Notes: generated by a model not told the origin, from the letters alone. A DNA stretch of 64,000 bases from Neocallimastix lanati (nom. inval.) (GCA_016946835.1 JACVTC010000203.1:58501-122500), one strand, 5' to 3'. Positions 1 through 16,876 are shown, numbered from the stretch's first letter. Translations and numbers: made by a program.

Positions 1-1211
1 ATGATTACCGAATGTGTGTAGACTATAGGAAACTTAATGACTGTACTATTAAAGATGCTTATTCTTTACCTTTAATTGACGATATATTATATTCTGTGGG
101 TAAAGATACGAAGATGCTTTCTACATTAGATTTGTTTTCCGGGTATCATCAGGTACCTATGCTCCTGGAAGATAGAGATAAAACTTGTTTCACTACCTTG
201 TATGGAAATTATAATTTTAAAGTGATGCCATTTGGTTTATGTAATGCTCCTGCCACATTCCAGAGAGAGATGAACAGAATCTTCTTTAAATTAATTGGCA
301 TATGCGTATTTGTATATATTGACGATTTAATTGTATTCTCAACTTCAATAGAGGAACATCTTAAACACTTAGAACAGGTCTTTTCTATTCTTCAAAACAA
401 TGGATTAAAAATCAATCTTGAGAAGTGTCAGTTTTTCAAGAAGGAAGTTGAATTATTAGGTCATATATTAACAATTGATGGTTTAAAACCCGTTCCTGAG
501 AAGATAAGAGTGATTATAGAATGGTTACCCCCTAAGGATATTTCTCAGCTACGTTCATTTCTTGGTGCTGTTAGTTATTATCGTAAGTTCATTTATAAGT
601 TCGCTGAAGTCGCTCAACCATTATTTAAACTTTTAAAGAAAAATGTTCAGTTTATTTGGAATCAGGATACTGATAACGCGTTTAATCAATTAAAGACAAA
701 GTTGATTGAAGCTCCTATTCTTATTTCTCCAAATTTTGATAAACCTTTCATTATTAGAACAGATGCGTCTAGAAATGGTATTGGCGGTGTAATATTACAA
801 CACAATAAAGAAAATATTGAAAGACCACTCCATTTTGTAAGTAGAACACTTTCAGCTTCTGAAAGAAATTATAGTGTTACCGATTTAGAAGGAACTGCTG
901 TTTATTATTGTGTTAAGAAGTTTAAACATTATATCACGGGAAATAAATTTATTACAACTTTATATACTGATCATCAACCACTTGTAGGTCTCTTTTCAAA
1001 AAGTGAACCATCCAATAACAAACATCTTAAATGGGTTTCATTATTAAGTTCTCTGAAGGTAAAGGTCTGTTATGAAGAGGGAAGGAAGAACGTCGTTGCC
1101 GATGCATTGTCTAGGCTTGACACCTCTTCTGGAGTAATGGAGGAAAATCATAATTATAAATTAAGAAATCAGGAAGTAATAAATGTTACAATAAATGACA
1201 AGAATGAATGA
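1..1211 (+). pseudogene. Ty3/gypsy pol fragment: reverse transcriptase and RNase H
   Basis: The open frame is already running at the window edge (frame 3) and ends in TGA at 1209-1211, so the 5' part of pol is outside the window. The RT core is clear: CVDYRKLN, the DLFSGYHQ segment, PFGLCNAPATFQ and the catalytic box YIDD at about 318-329. The RT thumb and connection follow (LGHILTIDG, LRSFLGAVSYYRKFI), then an RNase H domain with RTDAS, the DLEGTAVYYC helix, LYTDHQPL and VVADALSR. This order (RT, RNase H, then integrase downstream) is that of Ty3/gypsy elements, not copia. The frame is intact across both enzymes, but the stop separates it from the integrase, which continues in the same frame after the TGA. 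Probably a recently dead element. Confidence 0.93.
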
Positions 1212-2342
1212 TATTCATCAATTCAAGATTTTATATCAAGGAAAATAATTACAATAAACAATATCCAGTTCTATAAACAAAATAATAAATTGAGGGAAAT
1301 AATTAATGATAAAAGAAGAAGGTGGGAACTCATTGATCAGGCGCATTCTATCGGACATGAAGGCTCCTTTAAAACTTACAATAGACTAAAAGATAATTAT
1401 TACTGGATCGGGATGAACAGAGATATAAAATTATATATCAAATGCTGTCCCATGTCAAAAATATAAACCTCAGAAATTAAATAAGAACATTGAAAATTTA
1501 CCGACTAAACCAGGTTTTCCGTTTTCAAAAGTAGGACTAGATTTAGTAGGCCCGATACTACCAGAAACACCAAGGGGTAATAAATACATTATTGTTCTTG
1601 TAGATTATTTAACAAAATGGGTAGAAGCCGAGCCTCTAAAAAGATCAGAATCTGTGGACGTTATAAAATTTTTGAAAAATGTCTTTGCTCGTCACGGGAT
1701 TCCAGAAATATTGATCACAGATAATGGACCTCAGTTTATCTCTGATAAGACTAAAGCTTTCTTGGATTTACATGATGTTTATGTCCAATACACTACTACT
1801 TATCATCCTGCATCTAACGGAGAAGTAGAGAATCGCAACAGGGAAATTGTAAAATATTTGAAATTATTAGGAGCTAAAGAAAATAACTGGGATGAAATAC
1901 TTCCAAGTGCACTCTGGGCTCTCAGAACATGTAAAAATGAGGTAACAGGATTCAGTAGTTTTGAATTACTATACGGAAGAAAAGATTTACTACCTTGTGA
2001 ACTTAGTCTTAATAAAGATGGAAGATATTTAGGTGAAAGTGATGAAGAATACTGGTTGAGGAAGTTTATTACCCATCATAAATGGATTACTGAAGCTATA
2101 AGAAATATAGAAACTGCTAATAAGGTCTGGGCAGATAGAAGAAACCAGGTAAGAAGATTAAGAGCTGAATATAAACCAGGAGATTTAGTCCTTATAAAGG
2201 TTTTTAACAGAAGAAAATTAGATCCTTATTTTACGGGACCTATGAAGATCGTTAAAAGGGAATTAAATACAGTAACTGTGTGTGATCCTATCCCAATTAT
2301 CAACTAAAACTAAACCCTGAAGTATTACGTATAGCAGTTTAA
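1212..2342 (+). pseudogene. Ty3/gypsy integrase, broken by two frameshifts
   Basis: Directly after the TGA at 1209 the same frame continues into an integrase zinc-binding region (H..H near 1350-1365, then cysteines near 1443-1455). Within the cysteine pair, about 1446-1452, the frame changes from 3 to 1. The DDE catalytic core then reads on without a methionine start: GLDLVGP (first Asp), ITDNGPQF (second Asp) and ASNGEVENRN (Glu). After the core comes a basic GPY-like tail (YFTGPMKIVKRE). Near 2300 the frame shifts again, and the last codons run in frame 3 to TAA at 2340-2342. Three lesions in all (the upstream TGA and two frameshifts) make this copy non-autonomous. Confidence 0.88.
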
Positions 2343-2796
2343 CTTGCCACGCAATAGGAAGGTATAGTGAATTATTATAAATATTTAATAATAATAATTT
2401 TAATTTAATTAATTTGCGTTAAAAAAATTTTTTTTTTTTTTTAACAAAAATAATAATAATATAGAAATTTTAAAATTATTCAAATATTCTTAAACATCTG
2501 TTGTCGATTTAATTGATAGTACACCTTGTCTGACGTGTAGCATACCACTTGCTCGGTGTCTGTCCACGCAGGTGCCACGGTTACTGTATTCAATATAAAA
2601 TACAGCAGTAAAGAGCCTACCAGTCGCCGCTGTATAGGAATAAACTAAACCCGGAAATCAAAAATCGAAAACAGGGAATTAAGAATATTAAAAGAATAAA
2701 ATTAATTATTCTATATTAAAAATTAAAAATTGTTTTATTAGAAATTATTATTTAAATATTTAATTCTATCATAGTAGTAACTATTAAATGAAGCTC
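2343..2796. other. Spacer with a GC-richer island; possible LTR remnant
   Basis: No coding frame is visible. Positions about 2500-2660 are clearly richer in G+C than the A+T spacer around them and hold unique-looking sequence. The place, just 3' of a gypsy integrase, is where the polypurine tract and 3' LTR would sit, and short purine runs occur at about 2353-2362. I could not define TG..CA ends or find a second copy in the window, so an LTR is only inferred. Confidence 0.3.
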
Positions 2797-3743
2797 TTAT
2801 CTAGTTATTGTTAACTGAGTCAATGAAGTCGTCATACAGGTCTTACGTTTTTGAAATAATTCCTTGAATTGATCTTTTATTTCATCTAGTACGACTTCAA
2901 TTATTTTTTCTAATGATTGTAGAAATTCTTGTTTTTCATCCTTTTCTATTATTATTGCATTACATATAGGCGTGCATAAAGAAGTATGGTTATCATATAT
3001 TTCAGTTATTCTTTTAATTCCTTTTTTTGTTTTTTGATATAAACAGTCATCATCCGAGTCAATATAGAGTCTGTACTTCTTTTGTATACCTCTTCCTAAT
3101 ATAATATCAAAGTATGGATTTGTATAATATATTATTTAGATCTTTCATTCACAGTTAAGTTATTATTAATGGTTATTTTTAAATTTATATAAGAGTTAGT
3201 ATAAAGTATTGTACTATCGACAATTGCAATAGTTTCAGATTGATTACAATTATTAATGATTTCATTTTCTAGTTCTCAATACACTAATTCTTTATTAGTG
3301 TATTGAGAACCTTTTAAAGTTGCTCTTCTTTGTTCGACCCCTCTATTAAATTCAATAGGATTAAAAAATTTTTGTTTGACACAAGATTGTTGCTAAAATT
3401 ATTATTCTCGAATTTGTTATTGTAATCAGAATTTTCGGTATGATTATTATTATCAGAAACAAAAGGTATTTTATTATAGTAGTTTGTATTTAACGGTTTA
3501 AGGTTATTATTGTAATTAATTATATTATTATTATTGTTTGAATTTTTCTTTGAATTGCCAATTAGAATTTTTGAATTAGGTTTATTTTCTTCCATTAATT
3601 TAAGAATTTTTTCTCTTTTTGAAGTTATTTCCGTTACTTCACTGAGTTTAGTAGATTCTGATTCTAACACATGTTCATACATTTTAGGCCAATTTCGGAA
3701 TGCATTTATATAGTATGGAGTGCTTATGTCAATGGCAAAGACA
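2797..3743 (-). pseudogene. Decayed gag-protease fragment of a gypsy-type element
   Basis: On the minus strand, 3743 to 3314 encodes a segment with NAFRNWPKMYEHVLESE and a long Asn-rich linker, resembling the C-terminal part of a retroelement Gag. In a different frame downstream comes a retropepsin-like stretch with TIAIVDS, then NPYFDIILGRG (protease core of the FDIILG type) and an acidic tail. Frame changes and a stop near 3137 show decay. It lies opposite in strand to the pol fragment at 1-2342, so the two are separate insertions or one element that was rearranged. Its homology ends abruptly where the inverted-repeat arm begins at about 3744; the first residues of the open frame past that point are antisense to GH2-derived DNA. 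Confidence 0.6.
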
Positions 3744-4210
3744 AAAGTGTTGTCTCTACTAATATTAAGTCTCATGTTAGGTGCTTTTCCAGATACAGGA
3801 AGAAATTCTTAAGGAAACTTTTATGAAATGAAAATTCATTGTAAAGCTCTCATCGCTTTAGAATTAACTTCTTAAAATACGTTTTCTCCAAAATATCCTC
3901 TAATAATTAGATTTCGATATTCCTTTAGAAGATGATACTATAGAAATTTGTGATAATATTAATCCGAATACAAATCCAAATGAAGTCAATGAAGAAGATA
4001 ATCATAAATATACTTAAATATGGCTGATACTGCATTAAGAACATAAGTTCTAATAAATATTTTACTATTAAGGATGATAAAGGTATTAGCTCTCAAAATG
4101 TTGAAGTCGACTCTAGAAAACAAAAATGGTTACTTACTAATGTTAGTGATAATGAAGTAATTTTAACTAGTGAAAATAATGATATCTTGTTTAGTAAATA
4201 TTTTTTCTAA
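3744..4210 (+). pseudogene. GH2 beta-galactosidase pseudogene fragment (LamG and lectin parts)
   Basis: The plus strand encodes, in broken frames, pieces matching the C-terminal half of the intact GH2 protein at 6020-10852: the end of the LamG-like domain (TGRNS, GNFYEM, SKALTA) and then the start of the beta-trefoil lectin ([11 protein letters not shown]). In-frame stops and frameshifts are frequent. The fragment begins within a join between an N-terminal GH2 segment and the LamG segment that is also present in the right-arm pseudogene (14840-15527), so both descend from one already deleted copy. No catalytic region is present. Confidence 0.8.
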
Positions 4211-4470
4211 CAACAATTAAAAAAATATATTAATTTAACATCGAGTGTATAACTTTACAACGGTAGAGTTGTTTTATTATTTAAAATATTTATAAAGTGG
4301 ATCAAATATAAATTCATTTTTGATTGAAAAATATATTTATATAATACAAAACTAAGAAGTAAGATATAAAAATTGCTTATATATAAATTTTAAAAATATA
4401 AAAAATAAATAAGATATAACTTTTATTCGAATCTGTCTTATAATAACCATTATTTGATATTGTTATTTAA

Positions 4471-4622
4471 TTTTTTTTTTTTTTAGACTAGGAAGAGAAT
4501 ACACTTCCAATGCTTTATTAAAGATTAAAATATTTTTATGTATTACATTTAATATAAAAATACATTATATAATTAAAAGATAAAAAAAAATAAAATGTAT
4601 ATAAAAGATTAAATAAAATAAA

Positions 4623-4654
<32 letters not shown>

Positions 4655-5172
4655 GAACAGGGAAGAGAATACGCTTCCATAAATTTATTAATTTTATTAT
4701 AAAAAATAAATGAAGGTAAAAGTACATTTGAATTTAAAAATAAAAAGAAAAATTTAAAAATAAAAAATAAAAAAGCTCAAAAATACTATGTATTTCGGCA
4801 AGTTGTACTATGCGGGAATTCTCCCTTCCTAACAAATAAAAAAGTAATAAAACCTAGAAGTAACATCTTTAAAATAGATAGTGTGGTGTCCACTAAACTC
4901 TCCCCCGGATTCATCATTTATTGAACTACTAAGGCGAGATTCATCCTTCGTAGAAATAGATGATGATCCTGTATTATTATTATGCCTTATCGGTACGACG
5001 TTGACGCTCTTGGTTAAGTTTGGTATTTTGCAATACCTATCAAATAATAGCTCAAACGAACTACTAATGATAGGTATTGTGCTAGTTAAGAATTCCGCGA
5101 AGCCCACAATTTTTGGAACAGGTGACGAAAAAGAACCTTTGAAAAGTAGTTCATTCAATTGTCTCTGTTCCA
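4471..5172 (-). mobile_element. Poly(A)-tailed retroposon, left copy
   Basis: On the minus strand this element runs from about 5172 to a 3' end marked by a TTCTCTTCC box followed by a long A tract (poly-T on the plus strand at 4627-4654, and a second, similar end with poly-T at 4471-4484). It contains a 114-codon frame (5173-4829) with the segment FELLFDRYCKIPNLTKSV and a Ser/Asn-rich part; I do not recognise the protein. A related copy is at 14198-14734 (plus) and a decayed one at 34831-35170 (minus). Shared 3' ends with A tails suggest LINE-type retrotransposition. The doubled 3' end suggests a nested or local duplication. Confidence 0.6.
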
Positions 5173-6019
5173 TAAAAAAAAAAAAAAAAATTAAATATAA
5201 ACAAATTTTAATTAATCATAGAAAATTTAATGTAATAAAGAATAAAAATAAGTTAGAAAAATTTCGGTGTGATGTATACTGTAACATGATCACCAGTTAA
5301 ATCTAAAATAATAAAATATTGTTATTTAATAAATTAAAGAAAATATATAAATAAAATATTATTTATTTATTCCTTTTATAACCTTACAACACTTTTAATA
5401 TATTATAGTTTTTTTAGTAAAAATTTTTTATTTTTTTTTTCTTTTCATTTTTATTTTATATTTATTTTTATTTTTTTTTTTTTTATTTTATATATTAATT
5501 TTTTTTTTCTTTTTTTTTTTTAATTATATTTTACATTTTTTTTTAATTTAATTTAATTACATTTTTTTTATTTTTATCTCTGTTTTATTTTTGATTTTTT
5601 ATTGTTTTTATTTAATTTTAATTTTTATTTTTAATTTATATTTTATATTTTATATTTTATTGTACTTTATTTTTAGATAATATATATCAATATTTTTTAT
5701 TGATTAATAATAAATATTGTTTCAATAATTTTTGTTATATGAAATTTTGTATTTATCAAAAATATTGAAATAATATTATTTTGTATTTTGTTTTTTGTTT
5801 TATATTTTCTAAGTCTTTTTTTTTTTTGTTTCTTTAACAATAACGAAAATAAATATATTTATATAATAAAAAAAATATATTTATTATTTATAAATCATAG
5901 TATATAATACAATCAATGTATTATTTTATATTTTTATTTTTGAAAAGATATTATAGAAATTTTAAATTTATAGTATTTGATAAAAAAAATAATAATATTT
6001 CATTATTAATTTTTTTAAA
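5173..6019. other. A+T-rich spacer downstream of the GH2 gene
   Basis: Runs of T, TTTTA and TATA with no coding signal. It must include the GH2 3' untranslated region and polyadenylation site on the minus strand, but no distinct site can be named in such A+T-rich sequence. Confidence 0.6.
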
Positions 6020-11340
<5,321 letters not shown>

Positions 11341-11604
11341 TAATATTTTAGGGAAATAAAAAATTATTTTAATATAAATGACAATTCATTAAAATGTGAT
11401 TAAAATAAAATAATAAAAATATATATACAAAAAAAAATGAATACATATTACAAGTTATATTATAAAAGTTTAATTGATAATATTTTTTTTTTTTTTTAAA
11501 GTAATAAAATAACTAAAGGAATCAGAAATTTTATAAAGTATGAAAATGAAAAAATGATATACATTTAAATATAAAGTGACTGACTTAATTAAAAAAATTA
11601 AAAT

Positions 11605-12440
11605 TTAATTTAAAAATATTATTTATCCATTTTTTTTTCCTTTTGGTAATATAAAAGTTAAATTAATTATAAATTCAATTTAGAATTAAAAACTTTAAAT
11701 AATATAAATAATTATATAAATTTAAAAAGTATAATAAATGATAAGAAACTAAAAAATTTAAATTACTATTAACAAAATATTTTCAGTAAATAATTATTTG
11801 TAAATATTAATGTTTTGATTAGTTTTTGATGATTTATTAAATATAAAAATTATTATAAAATTAATAAAAATTTACATTATAACTAAAATCAAAAATTGTC
11901 ATTATTTAAGTTTTTTTCTATTGTCCTTCACAATAAAAAAACTTTAATATTTTAATAGTAAAAAAGATAAACTTATTTATCTTTGTTTATATTACATTAC
12001 ATAAATATAAATGAATTATAACGTTAATATCTTTAAATATTATACAATAGTAAAATATTAATACTAACTTATTAATATATAACATTCAATTATTTAAACT
12101 ATATCATCATTAATTTATATAAATAATATCAGCAATATTCAATAACCTCATATATGTAAAAAACTCTAATAAATATTAATTTAAAATATTAAAAAATTTT
12201 TTAATTAAATTTTTTCAAATTTAATATAAAAAATCATTATTAATAATATTGAAATCTTGGAATAACAAACTTTATTTAATAATAATAATTATTATTGTAA
12301 ACTTTATTTTTTACGTCAAAAATTTTATTTCTTTTATATAAATAATTTTTAATTAAATATAATTATAATAGTAAATTTTTAAATGAAAAAAAATGAAAAT
12401 CAAATTATACAATATTATTACTATAAATAAAAAGTAAATT
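11605..12440. repeat. Left arm of a second inverted repeat (partner 13228-13963)
   Basis: The plus-strand text here, ending in a segment around 12240-12440, is found reversed and complemented at 13228-13440 with few changes (for example the CTTGGAATAACAAACTTTAT box at 12253-12272 against 13399-13418). The match continues outward to the CCTTTTGGTAAT box near 11639, mirrored near 13919. No coding content is seen. Confidence 0.8.
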
Positions 12441-13227
12441 ATTATATATATATTATTAATAAAAAGGCAACATAAAAATATATATTATTAAAAAAAAAAA
12501 AAATCCTTAAAAAAATAATATTTTATAAATTAAAGTAATAATTTATTGATTGGTTTATTATTTTTTTCAAATTAAATATCCAATCTTATTTTAAGAAATT
12601 TTCCTTATTTAATTAAAAAATATATATAAAAACGGAAAATAAAAGTAAGAAAGTACCACCAGGAAAGAAAAAAACGGAAAATAAATTTTATTTAATTTTT
12701 TTTTTTTTTTTGAATATAAAAAAAATAATACTTGAAAATTAAAATAAATAAAAATTAAAAAGATGATTAAAATATTATTATTCTAATTTTAAACATACTA
12801 AAATATAAATATATATGCTTATGTTTCAATTAATTAAAAAACATTAAAAAGAAAAAAATTATTTGATTTTTAAAAATTAATTTTTCAACAATATTATTCT
12901 TTAAAATAAAAAGTTATTATTTCTATTGAAAACCTTTCCTATTTTTAAATTAAAGAAAATGATATATATATATATATATATGCGCATATTGTTATCAAAC
13001 TGCTAAATATAGTTTGTTTTAACCATGCTAGTTTGATACTATATTTATGTTAAAACTATACTGTTTATAACATATATTAAAAGTCACATAATATGTATAT
13101 TAAGTTTAATTCACAATAATTCTGTTAATAAAAAATAATTTAATAGTGGTATTTTTTTTTTATTATTATTATTATTAATATATACTTATATGTTGTCAAT
13201 AATTATATATGTATATATAATATAAAA
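12441..13227. other. Spacer between the arms of the second inverted repeat
   Basis: About 790 bases, A+T-rich. It contains a smaller imperfect inverted structure at about 12989-13070 (GTTAT..TATAGTTT..GTTTTAAC against GTTAAAAC..ATAAC) next to a TA dinucleotide run at 12961-12981. No coding frame. Confidence 0.5.
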
Positions 13228-13963
13228 TGATTTACTTTTTAGTTATAGTAATAATATTGTATAATTTGATTTTCATTTTTTTTTCATTTAAAAATTTACT
13301 ATTATAATTATATTTAATTAAAAAATATATATATATAAAAGAAATAAAATTTTTGACGTAAAAAATAAAGTTTACAATAATAATTATTATTATTAAATAA
13401 AGTTTGTTATTCCAAGATTTCAATATTATTAATAATGCTATTTAATTATATTTTAAAAAACTTAATTTTAAAAAATTTTTTAATATATTTTAAAAAAATT
13501 TTTAATATTAAATTAATATTATTATTAATATTAATAAGTTAATATTAATATTTTACTATTGCAAATTTAATATAACATTTAAAATTGAATAATACTAATT
13601 TTAATTATTTATTTATTTATTAAACATACTTATTTATTTAATTAAAACAAAGATAAATATATTTTCCTTTTTTATTGTGAAAAATAATAGAAAAAAACTT
13701 TAATAATTAATTATTTGTTTTTAGTAATAATGTAAATTTTTATTAATTTTATAATAATTTTTATATTTAATAAATCATATCAAAAACTAATTTACTGAAA
13801 ATATTTTGTTAATAGTAATTTAAATTTTTTAATTATTTTATTATTTATTAAACTTTTAAAGTTTATATATAATTATTTATATTATTTAAAGTTTTTAATT
13901 TTAAATTAAACTTTTACATTACCAAAAGGAAAAAAAATGGATAAATAATTTTTTTAAATTAAT
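13228..13963. repeat. Right arm of the second inverted repeat
   Basis: Reverse complement of 11605-12440 with substitutions and small indels. The short 63-codon frame on its minus strand is a by-product and not a gene. Confidence 0.8.
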
Positions 13964-14138
13964 TTGTAACTTTTTCAAAGATTATATCAATCATTATATA
14001 TTTATAATTATTTATATTATTTAAAGTTTTTAATTTTAAATTAAACTTTTACGTTACCAAAAGGAAAAAAAAAATGGTAAAATAATTTTTTTAAATTAAT
14101 TTGTAATTTTTTCAAAGATTATATCAATCATTATATAT
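13869..14138. repeat. Tandem direct duplication of about 135 bp
   Basis: The block with TTAAATTAAACTTTTAC and ACCAAAAGGAAAAAAAA followed by TTCAAAGATTATATCAATC occurs twice in a row (about 13869-14003 and 14004-14138). The first copy is also the outer end of the right arm of the second inverted repeat. Confidence 0.7.
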
Positions 14139-14197
14139 TAAGTTCTTTCTTGGAGGAACTTTAGCTTTAAATGAGCTATATTTCGATAGTAGGGAAT

Positions 14198-14709
14198 AGA
14201 GATAATTAAATGAACTACTTTTCAAAGGTTCATCTAAGTCATCTGTTCCAAAAATTGTGGGCTTGGAGGAATTCTTTACTAGCACAATACCTAAGTAGTT
14301 CGTTTGAGCTATTATTTGATAGGTATTACAAAATACCAAACTTAACCAAGAGCGTCGAAGTCGTACTGATAAGATATAATAATAATACAGGATCATCATC
14401 TATTTCTACAAAGGATGAATCTCGCCATGGTAGTTCAATAAATGATAAATCCGGGGAGAGTTTAGTGGACACCGCACTATCTATTTTAAAGATGTTACTT
14501 CTAAGTTTTATTATTTTTTTTTTTTATTTGTTAGGAAAGGAGAATTCCCTCATAGTACAACTTGCCGAAATACATAGTATTTTTGAGCTTTTTTATCTTT
14601 TTTTTTTAACTTTATTTTTTATTTTTAAATTTCAAATGTACTTTTTACCTACATGTATTATTTTATAATAAAATTAATAATTTATCGAAGTGTATTCTCT
14701 TCCTTGTCT

Positions 14710-14734
<25 letters not shown>
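14198..14734 (+). mobile_element. Poly(A)-tailed retroposon, right copy
   Basis: Plus-strand counterpart of the element at 4471-5172. It shares the GAACTACTTTTCAAAGGTTC start and the encoded segment FELLFDRYYKIPNLTKSV, then the TTCTCTTCC box at about 14695-14703, and ends in about 25 A (14710-14734). A small deletion near 14295 shifts the frame relative to the left copy, so this copy is probably not functional. It forms part of the right inverted-repeat arm. Confidence 0.6.
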
Positions 14735-14740
<6 letters not shown>

Positions 14741-15310
14741 TTTTAAATAATTAAAAGTAAGCTGATTATTAAAACAAATCAATACCTTTATAAAGTAATG
14801 CACTCGATGTTAAATTAATATATTTTTTTAATTGTTGTTAGAAAAAATATTTACCAAACAAGATATCATTATTTTCACTAGTTAAAATTACTTCATTATC
14901 ACTAACATTAGTAAGTAACCATTTTTGTTTTCTAGAATCGACTTCAACATTTTGAGAGCTAATACCTTTATCATCCTTAATAGTAAAATATTTATTAGAA
15001 CTTATGTTCTTAATGTATCAGCCATATTTAAGTATATTTATGATTATCTTCTTCATTGACTTCATTTGGATTTGTATTCGGATTAATATTATCACAAATT
15101 TCTATAGTATCATCTTCTAAAAGAATATCGAAATCTAATTATTAGAGGATATTTTGGAGAAAACGTATTTTAAGAAGTTAATTCTAAAGCGGTGAGAGCT
15201 TTACTATGCATTTTCATTTCATAAAAGTTTCCTTAAGAATTTCTTCCTGTATATGGAAAAGCACCTAACATGAGACTTAATATTAGTAGAGACAACACTT
15301 TTGTCTTTGC
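14198..15310. repeat. Right arm of the large inverted repeat (partner 3744-5172)
   Basis: Carries the right retroposon copy and most of the truncated GH2 copy. Its collinear reverse complement is the left arm. GH2 homology in the left arm stops at the equivalent of about 15310, while the right copy goes on to a signal peptide and promoter. The right arm is therefore the more complete and probably the older one. Confidence 0.85.
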
Positions 15311-15527
15311 CACTATTAAGTCTATCGAGTTTTATTGATGCTCCTATGGGAATATTATTACCAATTTTATCATAAGCTTCAGCAATAACACCCCAACCAC
15401 TCTTTTCATCACCTGAAAGATTACGAATATCCATTGATATTTCAAGGTTGGCGTTTGTGAAAGAACTATCAAGATCTGTACGGATGATGAATGTTGCTGT
15501 AAGACCAAAAGCTTTAAAGAATTTCAT
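14840..15527 (-). pseudogene. Truncated GH2 beta-galactosidase copy with internal deletions
   Basis: It starts like the intact gene (MKFFKAFGLTATF) but jumps at once to the Ig-like segment [20 protein letters not shown] (about residue 280 of the intact protein). It then jumps in a shifted frame to the end of the LamG domain and the start of the lectin domain, with in-frame stops. The catalytic barrel, Bgal small-chain domain and dockerins are missing. It has the same strand as the intact gene 4.4 kb downstream and keeps a related upstream region, so it is a decayed tandem paralogue. The first 100 codons stay open and could still make a short secreted peptide, but nothing suggests a function. 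Confidence 0.85.
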
Positions 15528-16840
15528 TTTAATACAATAAATATTTTTATTATTATTATCTATATATAAATATATTATTTTAATACATACTTATATTATT
15601 TTAATATATATATATATTAAATATTTATATATACTTATTATTAAAATTTAATAATTTTTCGTATAAATAACATAATTTAAAAAATAAATTAATAGTTTTA
15701 ATTTTGGTATTTTATGTTGTATACTGTTAAATATTTTATAATAAACTCTATTTAATTTTTATATTTTTATATACAGTTTTTTCATATTATATTGTACAAT
15801 TTTATTATTTATTTTTTATTATTACGATAAAAATTTTTCTATATTTTTAATTCTTTATCATCTGATAAAAAAGATGGGTAAAATGTATTTTTTATTTAAA
15901 AGAAAAAATATAACATATTATTGGATATTATGAATTAAAATTAATTCATAAAATTAAAAATAAAAAAAAAAAAAGATTCATTTAAATGTGGCTTTATAAA
16001 TATTAAAAAAAAAATAAAAAAAAAATATTATATCATTTTTATCTTTATATTATGTAGATTATTTGAAATAAATAGTCTATTCAGTAACAAAAAAAAAAAA
16101 AAAAAATTAAGGATATACACTATTTTAATTAATTAATTAATAAACAGTAAATTATAATTATTAAAAATAAAATTAAATTTATAATAGAAATAATATGAAA
16201 ATTTCATGAATTTATTAATTATATTAATTGATAAAGAATTATAAAAATTTCATGAATTTTTATAAAAAAATAAACAAATACAAATTGTATACAAATTATT
16301 AAATGTATATATTAAAATTATATTTTTATGATATAATATAATATATTAAAATATATTATATTTCTAAAAATATATAAATATTAAAAACTTTATTATTCTT
16401 AAAAAAATGAAATTTATTAAATAAATAAATAAAAAAAAAAAAAGGAACTTTTAAATTAGAGAGAAAAGTTACAAAGGCTACTTAGTTAATAAATAAAAGT
16501 TATTTTTTTTAATAAAATATACTTTAAACTACTTTTATGGTATTTTTGATGTATTAACAAAAATAAAATAAATAAAAGTTTTAAATATTTATTTTATATT
16601 TTTGTTATATTTGTTTTGTGTTATTTATAAAAAATAAATAATCAAATATTATTTATTTTTATTTTATAAAAAGTTGTAAAATAATTCTCTGCCTTTAATT
16701 CTTATTTTTAAAAGAGAATTATTTTACAACTTTAGAATACAAAATTTATAAACTTAAAATAATATAAATTTTTGTATCATTAATTATATAAAATATATAT
16801 ATAAAAGGAAAAATTTTTTTTTATTTTAAATAAAACGGAA

Positions 16841-16876
<36 letters not shown>

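Larger units (their letters stand above)
3744..5172. repeat. Left arm of a large inverted repeat (partner 14198-15310)
   Basis: Read on the plus strand, this segment matches the reverse complement of 15310 down to 14198 in collinear order: GH2-derived sequence (3744-4210), a spacer, a 3' retroposon end (TTCTCTTCC box next to a poly-T/A tract), then retroposon body up to 5172. The left arm is longer because the retroposon 3' end occurs twice (4485-4508 and 4655-4678). The arms have diverged by substitutions and indels, so the duplication is not recent. The intact GH2 gene lies between the arms. Confidence 0.85.

Noticed and set aside
4881-5300. 139-codon plus-strand frame
   Set aside because: It is antisense to the retroposon frame whose poly(A) end fixes the orientation as minus; the plus frame is broken in the other copy.
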